The notes beneath the pieces are model-generated. The model was not told the DNA's origin, ran no database searches, and saw nothing but the letters and a program-made list of their open reading frames with translations. A stretch of DNA of 64,000 nucleotides from Pseudoips prasinana (Eukaryota > Arthropoda > Insecta > Lepidoptera > Nolidae): positions 4,464,001 to 4,528,000 of the forward strand of contig OX621256.1 of the NCBI GenBank assembly GCA_951640165.1. Direction: 5' to 3'. A program made the translations under genes and the position numbers. Below, piece by piece: positions 21,091-31,460 of this stretch. Position 1 is the first letter of the stretch. Each line of letters starts with the position of its first letter.

Positions 21091-21426
21091 ATTGTCTACT
21101 AGTTACTTTATGATGTACTGTTTTGTTTGAGGAATCGAAGACAATTTTATTAGCGTAAAAACAGTACGCAATTCGAAGTCGCAAGTCGAAGGGATTTTTA
21201 ATACATTAGGGATAATTGCATTAAATTTTGCAATAAAATAGCATTAGAAAGGAAACTCAACAATTTTACCTTCCAATGTAAATCGTTTGTAGCTTGCGGT
21301 TACAGCATCTTCTTTCTATTAGCATAAGTTACCGGTTCGATTATCGCCGAATGATAAAAAAAACCATGTACAGAAAAAAAATAAAGGAGGTATTACATTC
21401 CACCCAAACTTGTTTGCAGTTGTGGT

Positions 21427-21745
21427 ACTGCCTCGTCGGTCTGGCTGTAGCGTGTACAACCGCAAATAATGAGTTCCTGGGTTCAAATCCCGCGATGTAC
21501 GGATTTTTTTGATAAGAAGATTTCTCAGTATTAGCCCGAAGTCTGAGACTAGGTTGTATTACACCCCGGTGCCTCGGAGAGCACGTAAAGCCGTCGGTCC
21601 TGTACCTGACCTTTTACCGGTCGTATCGCTAGTCGTCCCATCGGATCATGAGAGTGATGGAATAGAAAGTGCCACTGTGTGTGCACACACTTGTGCACTT
21701 TAATATGTCCCGCGCTAGGAGGACATGATTATTACAAACAAACAT
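21427..21745 (+). mobile_element. S3 SINE, near full length
   Basis: Head CCTCGTCGGTCTGGCTGTAG with box B GGGTTCAAATCCCGC, then TTTCTCAGTATTAGCCC, GTGCCTCGGAGAGCACG, CCGTCGGTCCTGTACC, TCGTCCCATCGGATCATG and GCACACACTTGTGCAC. Confidence 0.85.
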
Positions 21746-22029
21746 ACATAACGATCTATATAGCTCTCAGTTTTATGATAGTCGTATTGTCAATAAATCT
21801 TGCCGAGACAAGCTATTACGGCCTAGATTTATTATTGTGTCAGTCTCGTATAAGCATTATGTAACGAGAAAGTATTCCTTATTTGATCTAGATACGATAT
21901 ATCTGAATAAAACACATTAAGTATATTAAGATATACATTTTTAGGGTTCCGTAGTAAAATAAAAACCTTTGTCAGTCCCGTTGAAGCAGAATGTAAAGAG
22001 TAAGTTTTCCTTATTTGATCTCGAGACGA

Positions 22030-22232
22030 TATATAATATCCTGGGACATTATTCACACACGTCCATCTGATTCCAAACTAAACAGAGCTTGTACTGTGGA
22101 AACCAGATAACTGATATACTACATACACTACTTTTCTTTTGTAAATACATACTTATATATTATATTAGATAATTCCCCCCAAAAACAGACATGTTCATGC
22201 ACACAAATATCTGTCCTGTGAATGGGAATCGT
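22030..22232 (-). mobile_element. S2 SINE tail and body
   Basis: ATCCTGGGACATTATTCAC, TCTGATTCCAAACTAAAC, then ACAGACATGTTCATGCACAC and TGTCCTGTGAATGGGAATCG; the tRNA-like head is cut at box B. A small G-family scrap (GGGTTCCGTAGT) lies at 21945. Confidence 0.7.
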
Positions 22233-22242
22233 CTGTACCTAT

Positions 22243-22687
22243 CATCATCATAATCATATCAGCCGAAAGACGTCCACTGCTGGACAAAGGCCTCCCCCAA
22301 AGATCTCCACAATTGCCGGTCTTGCGCTATCCGCATCCAGCGATTTCCAGCGGGTCGCTGGAAATCGCACAAGATCATCGGTCCATCTTGTAAGGGGCCT
22401 GCCCACGCTGCGTCTTCCGGTTCGTGGTCTCCACTCGAGAACCTTTCTGCCCCAGCGGCCGTCGGCTCTACGAGCTATGTGCCCTGCCCACTGCCACTTC
22501 AGCTTGGCAATTCTTACGGCTATGTCGGTTACTTTGGTTCGCCTGCGAATCTCATCATTTCTGATTCGATCTCGCAGGGAAACTCCAAGCATAGCCCTTT
22601 CCATTGCTCTTTGGGTGACCTTGAGCCGCCTGATAAGGCCCATAGTGAGCGACCACGTCTCCGTTCCGTAAGTCATCACCTATGTAC
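22243..22687 (-). mobile_element. 5'-truncated RTE LINE with 10-bp target duplication
   Basis: The 445-bp insertion has the ATC-rich tail on its left side. It is flanked by perfect repeats CTGTACCTAT at 22233-22242 and 22688-22697. Confidence 0.88.
22254..22687 (-). pseudogene. RTE reverse transcriptase C-terminus, 5'-truncated
   Basis: The minus-strand frame reads MTYGTETWSLTMGLIRRLK, AMERAMLGVSLRDRIRND, KLKWQWAGHIARR and SVGRPLTRWTDDLVR. It then diverges because of a 13-bp-arm quasi-palindrome at 22340-22368 that replaces the expected sequence, so the normal ending EAFVQQWTSFG is lost. Catalytic domains are absent. Confidence 0.8.
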
Positions 22688-22731
22688 CTGTACCTATGGT
22701 CCACCATAAATGATATGACTATATTTATCTT

Positions 22732-22965
22732 TGCTGTGTGGTTACGGCGGCGAATATCAGAATATCATCCCATCTCATCCCGTGGGGGCGCAGAAGGCGA
22801 CCCGAGGGTATATCTACCAGAGGGCGGGCAGCAGCTTCCTCCTGAGTATTATGTCCATCTTACTGCGATTGCCATCCCGTCTGCCGAGCGTGGTGACTAT
22901 GGTATATCCCCCCAAAATGACTCTTGGGGAGGCTAGTCCAGCAGTGGATTTTTTCAGCAGTAATT
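22732..22965 (+). mobile_element. NB copy
   Basis: GCTGTGTGGTTACGGCGGCG, CATCTCATCCCGTGGGGG, GCGGGCAGCAGCTTCC, GCCGAGCGTGGTGAC and a 3' end TCCAGCAGTGGA; the ATG tail is weak. Confidence 0.8.
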
Positions 22966-22995
22966 ATTGTTTATCTACTTTAAGTCATTAAAAGA

Positions 22996-23105
22996 ATACA
23001 AAAGTCTGTAATTGATTATTTTATTTAGCAAAATATTATTGAAAAACACAGTAAATAAAGAACAGCCATATTTTACTTACGAAATAATAGGGAAACATAT
23101 TAGAC
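22996..23105 (+). repeat. Direct repeat, copy 1
   Basis: About 110 bp including GAACAGCCATATTTTACTTA recurs at 23975-24085 with roughly 90 percent identity, bracketing repeat insertions. Confidence 0.7.
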
Positions 23106-23225
23106 GTGAAGAAGTAACAAACATACACACTCACAAACTTTCACCTTTATAACATTAGTAGGATGCCCCCAAGATGATTCTTGGGAAGGCTAGTCTAGTA
23201 GTGGACTTCTTTCAGCTCTAATGAT
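23105..23225. mobile_element. Helitron 5' scrap (-) joined to an NB 3' end (+)
   Basis: TCACAAACTTTCACCTTTAT AACATTAGTAGGA is the reverse of the Helitron 5' end. It is followed by GATGATTCTTGGGAAGGC and TAGTGGACTTCTTTCAGC, an NB end. Confidence 0.5.
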
Positions 23226-23239
23226 AAATAAATAAATAA

Positions 23240-23940
23240 AATTAAAAAGGTTTTTATTCACGTAGACTTTAAAAAAGCGCTTGTAAATAGTCAGAACATG
23301 TTCGTAGTAATATATAATTAATTTAAAGAGCTGGCACGTACCTCGGCCAACGCATAAGCCTTGCGATCCAAAGAGGTAACGTCGCTAGCTTTTTGGGAAC
23401 CTTACCGGCAGATGGTGACTTAAAAGCGGTTTTTTATCTATAAGTTATTCTTTTATTTGTAATTTAGTATTTTTATTTTAAGTTTATAATGATAGTTTTA
23501 GTTTGTAAGTAGTTTTAATCTATTTCCAATATCTATGTTAGTATAGTTTTAATTTATTTATTACATTTATAGTTAGTTATACAATTAAAATATATAAAAA
23601 TTTATAATTATTTCTAAGTACATATAGATATTTAGGTACCCGGATTGTAGGAAATAATTTACAATAAGATTTACGTTATAAAGTAAATCTTATTGTAAAT
23701 TATTTCCTACAATCCGGGTACCTAAATATCTATAACGATATTTAGCTAATTTAAATTAAGTTATTGTCAAGGATCATGTGTAGGTTTAGTTATCTAAATT
23801 TTAAATTTTAGCTATATTTTTACTACATAGTGTCTGAATGGTTTTGTCTATATTAAGGTACGAATTAAATGTTATTATTATGGCGGACCTCGTGTTTATA
23901 ACGACGGTAATTGTGTTTATAACGACGGATAATTTGTCTA
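23240..23940 (+). mobile_element. Family A copy with a perfect 52-bp foldback
   Basis: It starts AAAAAGGTTTTTATTCACG and AAAGCGCTTGTAAATAG. It contains a foldback (arms 23623-23674 and 23683-23734, loop 8 nt, no mismatch), then continues TTAAGTTATTGTCAAGGATC to GGCGGACCTCGTGTTTATAA. An unrelated segment at about 23325-23450 may be a secondary insertion. Confidence 0.75.
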
Positions 23941-23974
23941 ATATAAAGAACTCATTGTTCGTCGGCATGGAAAA

Positions 23975-24085
23975 GAAAATAATACAAAAGTCTTCAAATT
24001 GATTCTTTTATTTAACAAAATATTTTGAAAAATACAGTAAATAAAGAACAGCCATATTTTACTTACGACATAAAAGGGAAACATA
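23975..24085 (+). repeat. Direct repeat, copy 2
   Basis: Second copy of the 22996-23105 sequence (GAACAGCCATATTTTACTTA). The region 24086-24955 otherwise shows only a weak local duplication near 24325-24420 (TTAGCTTAGAAACT twice). Confidence 0.7.
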
Positions 24086-24955
24086 TTACATTACCGTTAA
24101 TATCCTGTTGTTTGATTGATCGACTGAAACTTGTGTACAAATGTGTTGTTGTACACAAAAATGTAATTTGTTTTCAATAAAGCATTCTGATGATACAGAA
24201 ACCAATAACTATTGTATAAACATAATAGGTACGCCGGAAATGTCTATTTAATATGAGCAATATTTTTTTTGTCTGTCTTTACTATACTTTACCGAACAGT
24301 ACAGTCGAAGCAAGAGCTCAGGACTTTAAGCGAAATAAAACGATTAGCTTAGAAACTCACGAACAACGGCTCCATACTTTGAGGACAATAAAACTAATAG
24401 CTTAGAAACTTGAACATTCTTATTGGTATTAATGAGGCAAAAACGAGTTGGTATGCCCATCTCATCGGACCTGAGAGTAAGGGATCCATATCATAATATG
24501 ATTGCATTTGTACCTACACCTATTGGGGTAGAACATGTTGATTCAATATTTTATATATTAGTAACTACATATGTTTCTGGGAAATAAATATTTAACTGCT
24601 CGTAGACCGAAGGGCATCATGCTCTATTTTACACTTAAAGGTCGTTACAACTAAAAGGCATCAGCATTCGGCTCCCAGACTAACTTAATAAACCCTCTCA
24701 CAAAATGTCTAAATATATAGGGGAAGTACCGATTTACCGATTAGAATAGATCATGATGTGAAGTCTTCGTTGACTTAAGTAGTACATCATTATAATATGT
24801 ACTAAATCCTTAGGATCTTCTGTAATAGCTCCAATTCTTTGATTTTTCATAATTCCAATAGCTTTCAATGGCTGCAACATACAACATCCTTAAGCCAGTC
24901 AAAACAATTATGGTGATAAAATCATAATATATAAAATCATATCACATTGACGGGC

Positions 24956-25195
24956 CTGGTGGCGTGGTTGGCAATTGCTTGCTTTTCACGCCGGAGGTCG
25001 TGGGTTCGATCCCCACCCAGGAGAGATATTTGTGTGCATGAACATGTCTGTTTGTCCTGTGTCTGGGTGTTATTATCTATGTAAGTATATATTTACAAAA
25101 GAAAAGTAGTATATCAGTTATCTGATTTCCATAGTACAAGCTCTGCTTAGTTTGGGACCAGATGGCCGTGTGTAAATAATGACTCAAAAAAAAAA
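24956..25195 (+). mobile_element. S2 SINE, full length
   Basis: Head GGGCCTGGTGGCGTGGTTGG, box B GTGGGTTCGATCCCC, body ACATGTCTGTTTGTCC, and tail TTTGGGACCAGATGGCCGTG. It is one of the most complete copies in the window. Confidence 0.9.
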
Positions 25196-26289
25196 ATTCA
25201 CTATCCTACCATGCAATCAATAAAATAAAATATTCTGAAAAAATTATACAAAATTACTTAAAAAATGCAAATATTTATTACAGGTAATTGAATTATACTT
25301 GTTTGCCTCCCAGCTATATTCTGATATATGTAGGGTCGCTATACATCCCGATTTATATGGACACGGCTTCTTTTACCCAGAAAATTTTGACACTCTTCTG
25401 TTTATTTCTTTGTCGCAAAATTTTATTTCATAATATTACGAACTGTTGATAGAAGATTTAAAACGCTAACTTTAACTAATACTAAAATTTATATGTGCTT
25501 ATATTTTCATTTCAGTTTATCTCGAGGCTCTTTTTTGTTAACCTTAAGCTATAATGTATTTGTAAACTTGACTACCTAACACTATTAATTATTGTAATAC
25601 CAATGTTAATATTTGAATCGTCAGTTATTAATTGAACTCAATTTTGTCCTTCTTGTGGATTTATTAACTATAAGTACTAGATATAGGAATCTTCCAATAG
25701 CACATATTTTGTATCTAGAAAAATGGTTATTATTGTTGATTTTTAATACGAATTAAAAAAGAAAATAAATAAAATACGCCTGTTTGAGAATGATAGAACA
25801 AAATTGCTTACATAATACATAAATTATTATTATATTGAAACTGCTTAGTTGAAAGTTCTGTGCTAACAGTTTTGCTTTGTTTTGTCATGGAATTAACTTG
25901 AAATTGCATTCACTATCTTATATCTTTTCCACCATCAGGCTATATCAAGAGAAGTAATCAAAGAAAAAAATATATAAAGTAAAAGGAATTTCCGTTCTTT
26001 GAATAAAATATGGCCACCGCCGTATTGGAATGTTAAACGACCAATTACGAAATTATGATGAATTGTAAGTAAATGTGCCATTTTAGTAGTCATTGCAATA
26101 TGGTGTCGTAAATATTGTAGCATTATAGTGCTTTACTATGAAAGTGAACTGGAAATTGTAAAATTGGTGCAATAGAATATGGTTGTGAAAACTGGGCTTT
26201 TCTAGACTTAAGTTACTCTACGAATTATTCGTATCACACATTGCATATGATCTTCAATACCATTATGTGAAGCATGTCAATTGAATAAT
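25196..26289. other. No recognisable gene or repeat
   Basis: About 1.1 kb of AT-rich, unique-looking sequence with no supported ORF. Confidence 0.45.
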
Positions 26290-26728
26290 CTAAAGGATAA
26301 GACCACTTCGAACATGCCCTGACCAAATCGAAGATATTTTAGAAAAACACAGGACAAAATAACATGCATTTAAGCAGTGTGTGCAGTGCTGTGTGGTGAC
26401 GGCGACAAATATCAGAATCAGAATATCATCACCCCATCTCATCCCGTGGGGGGCGTAGAAGTCGACCCGAGGGAATATCTACCAGAGGATGGGCAGCAGC
26501 TTCCTTCTGAGTACTATGACCATCTTACTGCGATCGCCAACCCGCCTGCCAAGCGTGGCGATTATGGCATATCCCCCCAAGACGATTCTTGAGGGAGGCT
26601 TGTCCAGCAGTGGACTTATTTAGCTGTAATGATGAAGCAGTGTGTAAGGATCTTAGCAAGTGGAAAGCCGTTGTCTTTGCCCATCCATCTAAGAAAAAGG
26701 CGTGAGTATATGTATGTATTTAAACCTG
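26290..26728 (+). mobile_element. LR LINE 3' end interrupted by NB
   Basis: 26300-26371 encodes a decayed DQIEDILEK-like piece. After the NB insert, 26646 onward encodes CKDLSKWKAVVFAHPSKKKA plus stop and a TATGTATGTAT tail. It matches the LR C-terminus at 63280. Confidence 0.75.
26383..26634 (+). mobile_element. NB, full length (252 bp), with 11-bp target duplication
   Basis: The element is bounded by perfect repeats AAGCAGTGTGT at 26372-26382 and 26635-26645 inside LR coding sequence. It starts GCAGTGCTGTGTGGTGACGG and ends TTTAGCTGTAATGATG. It has no ORF of note and is the best copy for defining NB ends. Confidence 0.88.
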
Positions 26729-26825
26729 CTGAGCTTCTTAAAAACAACTATAATCACTTTTGATGATTCTAATCATGCATTTCATTTATCAATGAAATGC
26801 CCTCTCCGAACTTAAATCGGACAAG

Positions 26826-27240
26826 ATGCCCGCGTCGCGTATTAACGTAGAGCCCAATTTGCACAAAACACGATACGATTCTATCATGCATCTCCCTGCC
26901 AGTAATCGCTCGAGTCTAAGTTCGAAACCCAAGCAGCTCCTGGAAGACAGCGAACTGTTTGTGGCACAGTCACTGTGCTGGACTGGCAGGAGTCGGCAAT
27001 TGGGGAAGGCAACTCGGAGTCCTCCCAGGGTGTGTGTCCCGAACATTTAGGACACGGCGCAAAAGGGGAGCACTGGAGCAGCCTACCTGCGTTCCCGGGG
27101 CTCCTCCCATCAGGTGACATGAGAAGTCCACGGCAGGTAGGTTTAGTCGGTGCGAGTCCGACATACCCACCCGCAGACACTTTTTGCGGTGGACATGCAA
27201 GGGCATTCCTCCTGCCATATCAAAAAAAAAAGAAAAAAGG
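26826..27240 (+). mobile_element. GC-rich retroposon-like sequence ending in poly(A), unidentified
   Basis: A 400-bp GC-richer segment with a box-B-like GGTGCGAGTCCGAC (stem-loop) near 27150. It ends in a 10-A run and AAAGAAAAAA at 27222-27238, suggesting a retrotransposed transcript on +. It has open frames in several phases but none resembling a known protein. Upstream, 26774-26797 is a 10-bp-arm hairpin GCATTTCATT...AATGAAATGC. Confidence 0.45.
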
Positions 27241-27603
27241 TTCGAACACTAAAGGGGGTGCCCTCCGGCGCGGGTACTTAGTACTAGTAATTTATTTACT
27301 AGGCGGTTCCAGCCCTCGCTGACCTCTATATTCCGGTGAAGTAATGGGTAATTTACAATTACCCACAAGTAAAAAAATGTATTTCATGTTCTTGGTCCAG
27401 TCCCTTTCTTTGGGGGTGTCTGTCTCCCTGTCCCATTACACCCGAGACTAATTCAGATTCATATAATTATAAAATGATTAGCACGTATGACAGTTTGAGA
27501 ATGGCCACCAGTGGCAAAATACTATCAGGAAGACGTTTCCTAAACATATTACCTAAGAAAATGAACGCTCAGAGAGGAAATATTCTAAGAATTGATCAAT
27601 TTT
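27241..27603. other. GC-mixed sequence without identified feature
   Basis: Contains GGGTGCCCTCCGGCGCGGG and GGCGGTTCCAGCCCTCGC, which look repeat-derived, and a short hairpin GGGTAAT...ATTACCC at 27346-27364. I cannot assign it. Confidence 0.35.
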
Positions 27604-27815
27604 AACGGGCCTGTTGGCGTGGTTGGTAAATGCTTGCCTTCCAAGCCGCAGGTCGTGGGTTTGATTCCCACGCCACAGATATTTGTGTGCATGAATATGT
27701 CTGTTTGTCCTGGGTGTGGGTGTTTCTATATAAGTATAAATTTCCAAAAAAAAAGAAAAGTAGTATATCAGTTATCTGGTTTCCATAGTAAAACCTCTGC
27801 TTAGTTTGGGATGAG
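27604..27815 (+). mobile_element. S2 SINE
   Basis: GGGCCTGTTGGCGTGGTTGG, box B GTGGGTTTGATTCCC, GTGCATGAATATGTCTG, and tail TCTGGTTTCCATAGTA ending TTTGGGATGAGA. Confidence 0.85.
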
Positions 27816-28578
27816 ATCCATCGGCTTTGTTGCTAGAAACACTAGAAGATATCAAACCTTCCTTCGAAACTATTTGAACTTGGTAACTAAATTAATTTGA
27901 AAGTGATAATATGCCTCAACAGTTAATTAAGTAAACCCATTGTTTATTTGAAAATTAATAGCCCATGCTTACTTGTTTCTTCATTCATTCAATTTACTGT
28001 TGTTATAACTGAGTGTATAAACACTATTAAATAAAAAAATTAAAAGCAAAAGTATTATTTATCAAATATTTATTTTGTATTATTTGATAATTTGACCAAA
28101 GTATGTAATTTTTTTTTTACCATATATCTAGTTAGCTGTTTCTAAATATAAAAATTTACTAATTGATTTTAACACCATTTATATAAATCATGCTTGACCA
28201 AAGCATTATTTATATATTTATATAATTACATACTTTGGTTTTCCGAGCGGGCTTTTCCCTCTGTACATATTTTACTATGTCACCGTACGTCAATGGATCA
28301 ATAAATACATTAAGACAGTGCTCTAAATTAAATTTCAACCTGAATACCACAGAAGAAATAAAATTGAAACAGCTTGTGAGTAATTTATTGCGCTGTGGAC
28401 ATAGGTATTTGTAAAGACATTGTTTTTGGACGGCAGTGTACTGCATACGTCGATGACGGGCTGCGTTCCAGTTTATATTTACGGGGGTATATTTCTTCCC
28501 CCTCGAAAGGAACTCTATATATAAGTAAAATATTTAAGATAAGAGGTAGTTCACTGCAGCAACATGGAACGTTATTTC
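27816..28578. other. No recognisable gene
   Basis: AT-rich; 28430-28560 is less AT-rich (ACGGGGGTATATTTCTTCCC) but not coding by any match I know. Confidence 0.4.
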
Positions 28579-28631
28579 AGTTACTCGTTTTATAATAGGG
28601 AGTCTAACTCCCTATTATAAAACGAGTAACT
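28579..28631. repeat. Perfect 25-bp foldback, 3-nt loop
   Basis: Arms 28579-28603 (AGTTACTCGTTTTATAATAG...) and 28607-28631 are exact reverse complements. It sits just upstream of a truncated S2 body. Confidence 0.8.
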
Positions 28632-28960
28632 TGTTATTATCTATATAAGTATGTGTTATTATCTATATAAGTATGTGTTTACAAAAGAAAAGTAGTATCA
28701 CATCACAGTAATATTATAAATGCGAAAGTTTGTGAGTGTGTGACTGCGTTTGTGTGTATGTTTGTTACTTCTTCACGTCTAAACGGCTAAAGCGATTTTA
28801 ATAAAATTCGGCATGGAGTTAGCTGACACCCTGGATTAACCCATAGGTTATAATTTATAAAGTTTAACGCGGGTATAACCGCGTGGCACAGCTAGTGTTT
28901 AATATATCAGATATCTGATTTCCATAGTAGGTACAAGCTCTTCTTAATGAATGTGTGCAT
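28630..28960 (+). mobile_element. Truncated S2 SINE with tandem duplication and a Helitron inside
   Basis: TTATCTATATAAGTATGTG occurs twice in tandem (28637-28680). The S2 body then runs to GTAGTATCACA at 28702 and resumes at 28896 with TATCAGATATCTGATTTCC. Confidence 0.75.
28703..28895 (+). mobile_element. Non-autonomous Helitron (193 bp) in S2
   Basis: 5' TC after an A, TAATATTATAAATGCGAAAG near the start, GC-rich CGCGGGTATAACCGCG near the end, and 3' CTAG followed by T. Confidence 0.8.
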
Positions 28961-29489
28961 AGTTATTACCTTGGGACTAAGCCACTTTTTTTTGCTTATA
29001 CATAACGAAAATTTACATTTCACCCAAAAAATCACTTTTTTGAGAACCTGCTTGTATTAATTTCTTTGTTTTTAATTATTATGTTTGAAATGTTTTGATT
29101 GGCTGTCAAAAGATGGCGTCAGCGTGGTTTAGCAAACAAATAACTTCAGGACTAAGTTTAAGTAACCAAATTCTCAATACTTGATACCAACTTCTTATAT
29201 ATTTACTTATGTTGTTATAATCCGTGTTAATACCGAGCAACTGTCTGAACACAGACGTATAAAAAGTTTACATTAGATACCATAATCTAGCCGTTGATAC
29301 ATCTCAAGTCGTATGATGAGTAATTATGTCTTCCATACATTTACTAGACGTGATCTGTCATACCATCACTAAATCGCCGTAACATGAAAGCATATATCAA
29401 GACAAATGTCACTATTTTACATATGTATAGAGTCGAATTTCACTTTCTTGCTGCTCTTTAGCTTATACACGGCAGTGGTAGAGACCGCA
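28961..29489. other. No recognisable gene or repeat
   Basis: AT-rich unique-looking sequence. Confidence 0.4.
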
Positions 29490-29770
29490 TTATTTTATAT
29501 AACATGGTGGACAAACGAGCAAGTGGGTCACCTGATGGTAAGTGATCACCGCCGCCCAAGGACACTCGCAACACCAGAGGGATTGCGGTTACGTTGCCTG
29601 CCTTTAAAAGTCAGCAAACAAGTGTTTCTGCCCTTTCTCCCCACCCCAATGAGCTGTAGCGACCTTAATGACACACAAAAACACAACATTAATGTCTTCT
29701 GTAAGGAGGTACTTCCCCAGTCGGACTGCTCTTTGAGTGAATGAACGCTATGCCCTACCTCTCTTTAATC
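29490..29770 (-). repeat. Family H, longest copy
   Basis: TGATGGTAAGTGATCACCGC, GACACTCGCAACACCAG, then CAGTCGGACTGCTCTTTGAG and GCTATGCCCTACCTCTC. The order defines H and allows the split copy at 6113-6565 to be recognised. Confidence 0.6.
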
Positions 29771-30249
29771 TGTGTTAGCTCACTATAAAACCGCTTACAT
29801 ACGTGGCCACTCTCCATTAACATATGACATCTTGCAATTTAATCCATAAGCTAGTGTGCAACCCTCCTTACCGATCCCGCCAGTATTGATAGATTACATA
29901 CACATACCTTTTGTTTATTTTCTGTCTCGTTCCGTTTGTGAAGCTGAAACATAGCAACGGGATCATCTATTAACGTAACGTCATTGTGTTTGTTCATTAT
30001 TGCCAAGTTTTGAAGGAAAATATACACGGTTTACTTAGCAAATGTAAAATGAGTCGTAGGGAGTTTATACATTGCGTTATATAAGAGCTGCTTGCTTTTT
30101 TTGTTTTACAACCAGGTTCGAAAATAAGTATATTGATATTCTAAAGGTAAAGGGTGGACGCTAGCAATACCATGAGATATACACGAGTTGCTACCCCATG
30201 TCCCAATGCTAATAAGTTTTGGTAACCTTGCATACACAGAAACACAACA
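29771..30249. other. No recognisable gene or repeat
   Basis: AT-rich unique-looking sequence. Confidence 0.4.
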
Positions 30250-30758
30250 TTGAATGTTTTCATCAGCCTAATGTCCACTGCCAGTCATATGCTCGATGGT
30301 AAGAATTAAATTTTATTAGTCCAAAATTGGACAACGCTGACCAACGATTTATCTGAAGCCTCATATAACTCCTGAAGGGAAAAGGAGACTGAACAGGAGG
30401 GACAAGCAGAGAAACCTGTGGTACCCACATTCTTAGCATCGAGACGATGAGAAGAGGATTATTTATTATTCTCTTAGTATCGTTATTTATTGCAATATGG
30501 TGTGCCACACAGCAATGAAAATAAAATTCTTTGCCGTAACCCACAGGTTATCCCCTTGAATTTGTCCCTAGGGAATATCTTTCAAAGAACTGGCAACAGT
30601 GACTCTCTGTGTACTTTGACCACCATACTGCGATCGCCAACCCGTTTGTCAAGCTTCGTGATCATGGCATTTTCCTTTAAAAGAGTAAATCCATTGTAGA
30701 AATCTTTTGGAGAGGCCTGTTTCTAGCCGTGGACTACATTTGGCTGAAATGAAGATGA
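30250..30758. mobile_element. Degenerate RTE/NB remnants
   Basis: 30255-30300 resembles the RTE 3' end in reverse (AGCCTAATGTCCACTGCC). 30500-30758 is an old + NB copy (CCTAGGGAATATC, CATACTGCGATCGCCAACCC, GGAGAGGCCTGTTTC, TTTGGCTGAAATG). Confidence 0.5.
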
Positions 30759-31460
30759 GGGTTTTTGGAATAAAGTGCTACTGCTTCTTCATCTTCCTAG
30801 TCTGTGAGTTAGCGATCGCAGTTAGGTGTTAGCTAGTACACAGGTGGCGCTACCTTGTGTATCCTTTATGATACCCACGGTATGGTGTGAGGTAATTTGT
30901 AATTTTTTCCGGACCGGAAACCACATGGATATTTCTCTCTTCTTAAGTTCTATAAGGTAGAGGTATTTTCCAGTCAAGTGCTTTGTAGATAGTTCTCCCT
31001 ATTTATATGGTCTCAGAAATACGGGAAAATAGTTAAAGGAAATAATATTGGTCATTTCGTGAATTCAGAACATCGCTGTATCGGTATTTTTATAATGTTA
31101 ATTTGCTTTGAAATCGTTTGCTGACAGAGACGCTTCGTGGCCAATTTAGATCGTTCTCCCGCAAGTAAATTTATTGCCAACGTCAGAGAAATAATTTAAC
31201 AACATTTTTTTCCTTTCGACTTACGGTAAATATATTTAGCCATTTTTGATTACAGTTTATTTTTAAATGTTGTCTCAATTTGGATCACAAGATAAAAAAT
31301 GTGCAAATTATTTTAACTCGAAACTAAGAGGGATACTTTTAGTCATTCCGAAAGGAGTCAAACCTACACTCTCTACCGCTCCGTCGTCAAGGTACGAACC
31401 ATGCATACAATAAGGCATAGGTGCCATTGACTTTGTTGCCAGAAACACTAGATCATAATA
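30759..31460. other. Mostly unassigned; short NB-related piece
   Basis: 30783-30900 (GAGTTAGCGATCGCAGTTAG, GCTAGTACACAGGTGG) matches part of a repeat also at 42840-42960 and 54047-54204. The remainder is AT-rich without features. Confidence 0.4.

Noticed and set aside
26826..27322. Several overlapping open frames in the GC-richer segment
   Set aside because: Open frames on both strands follow from base composition; none shows a recognised motif.
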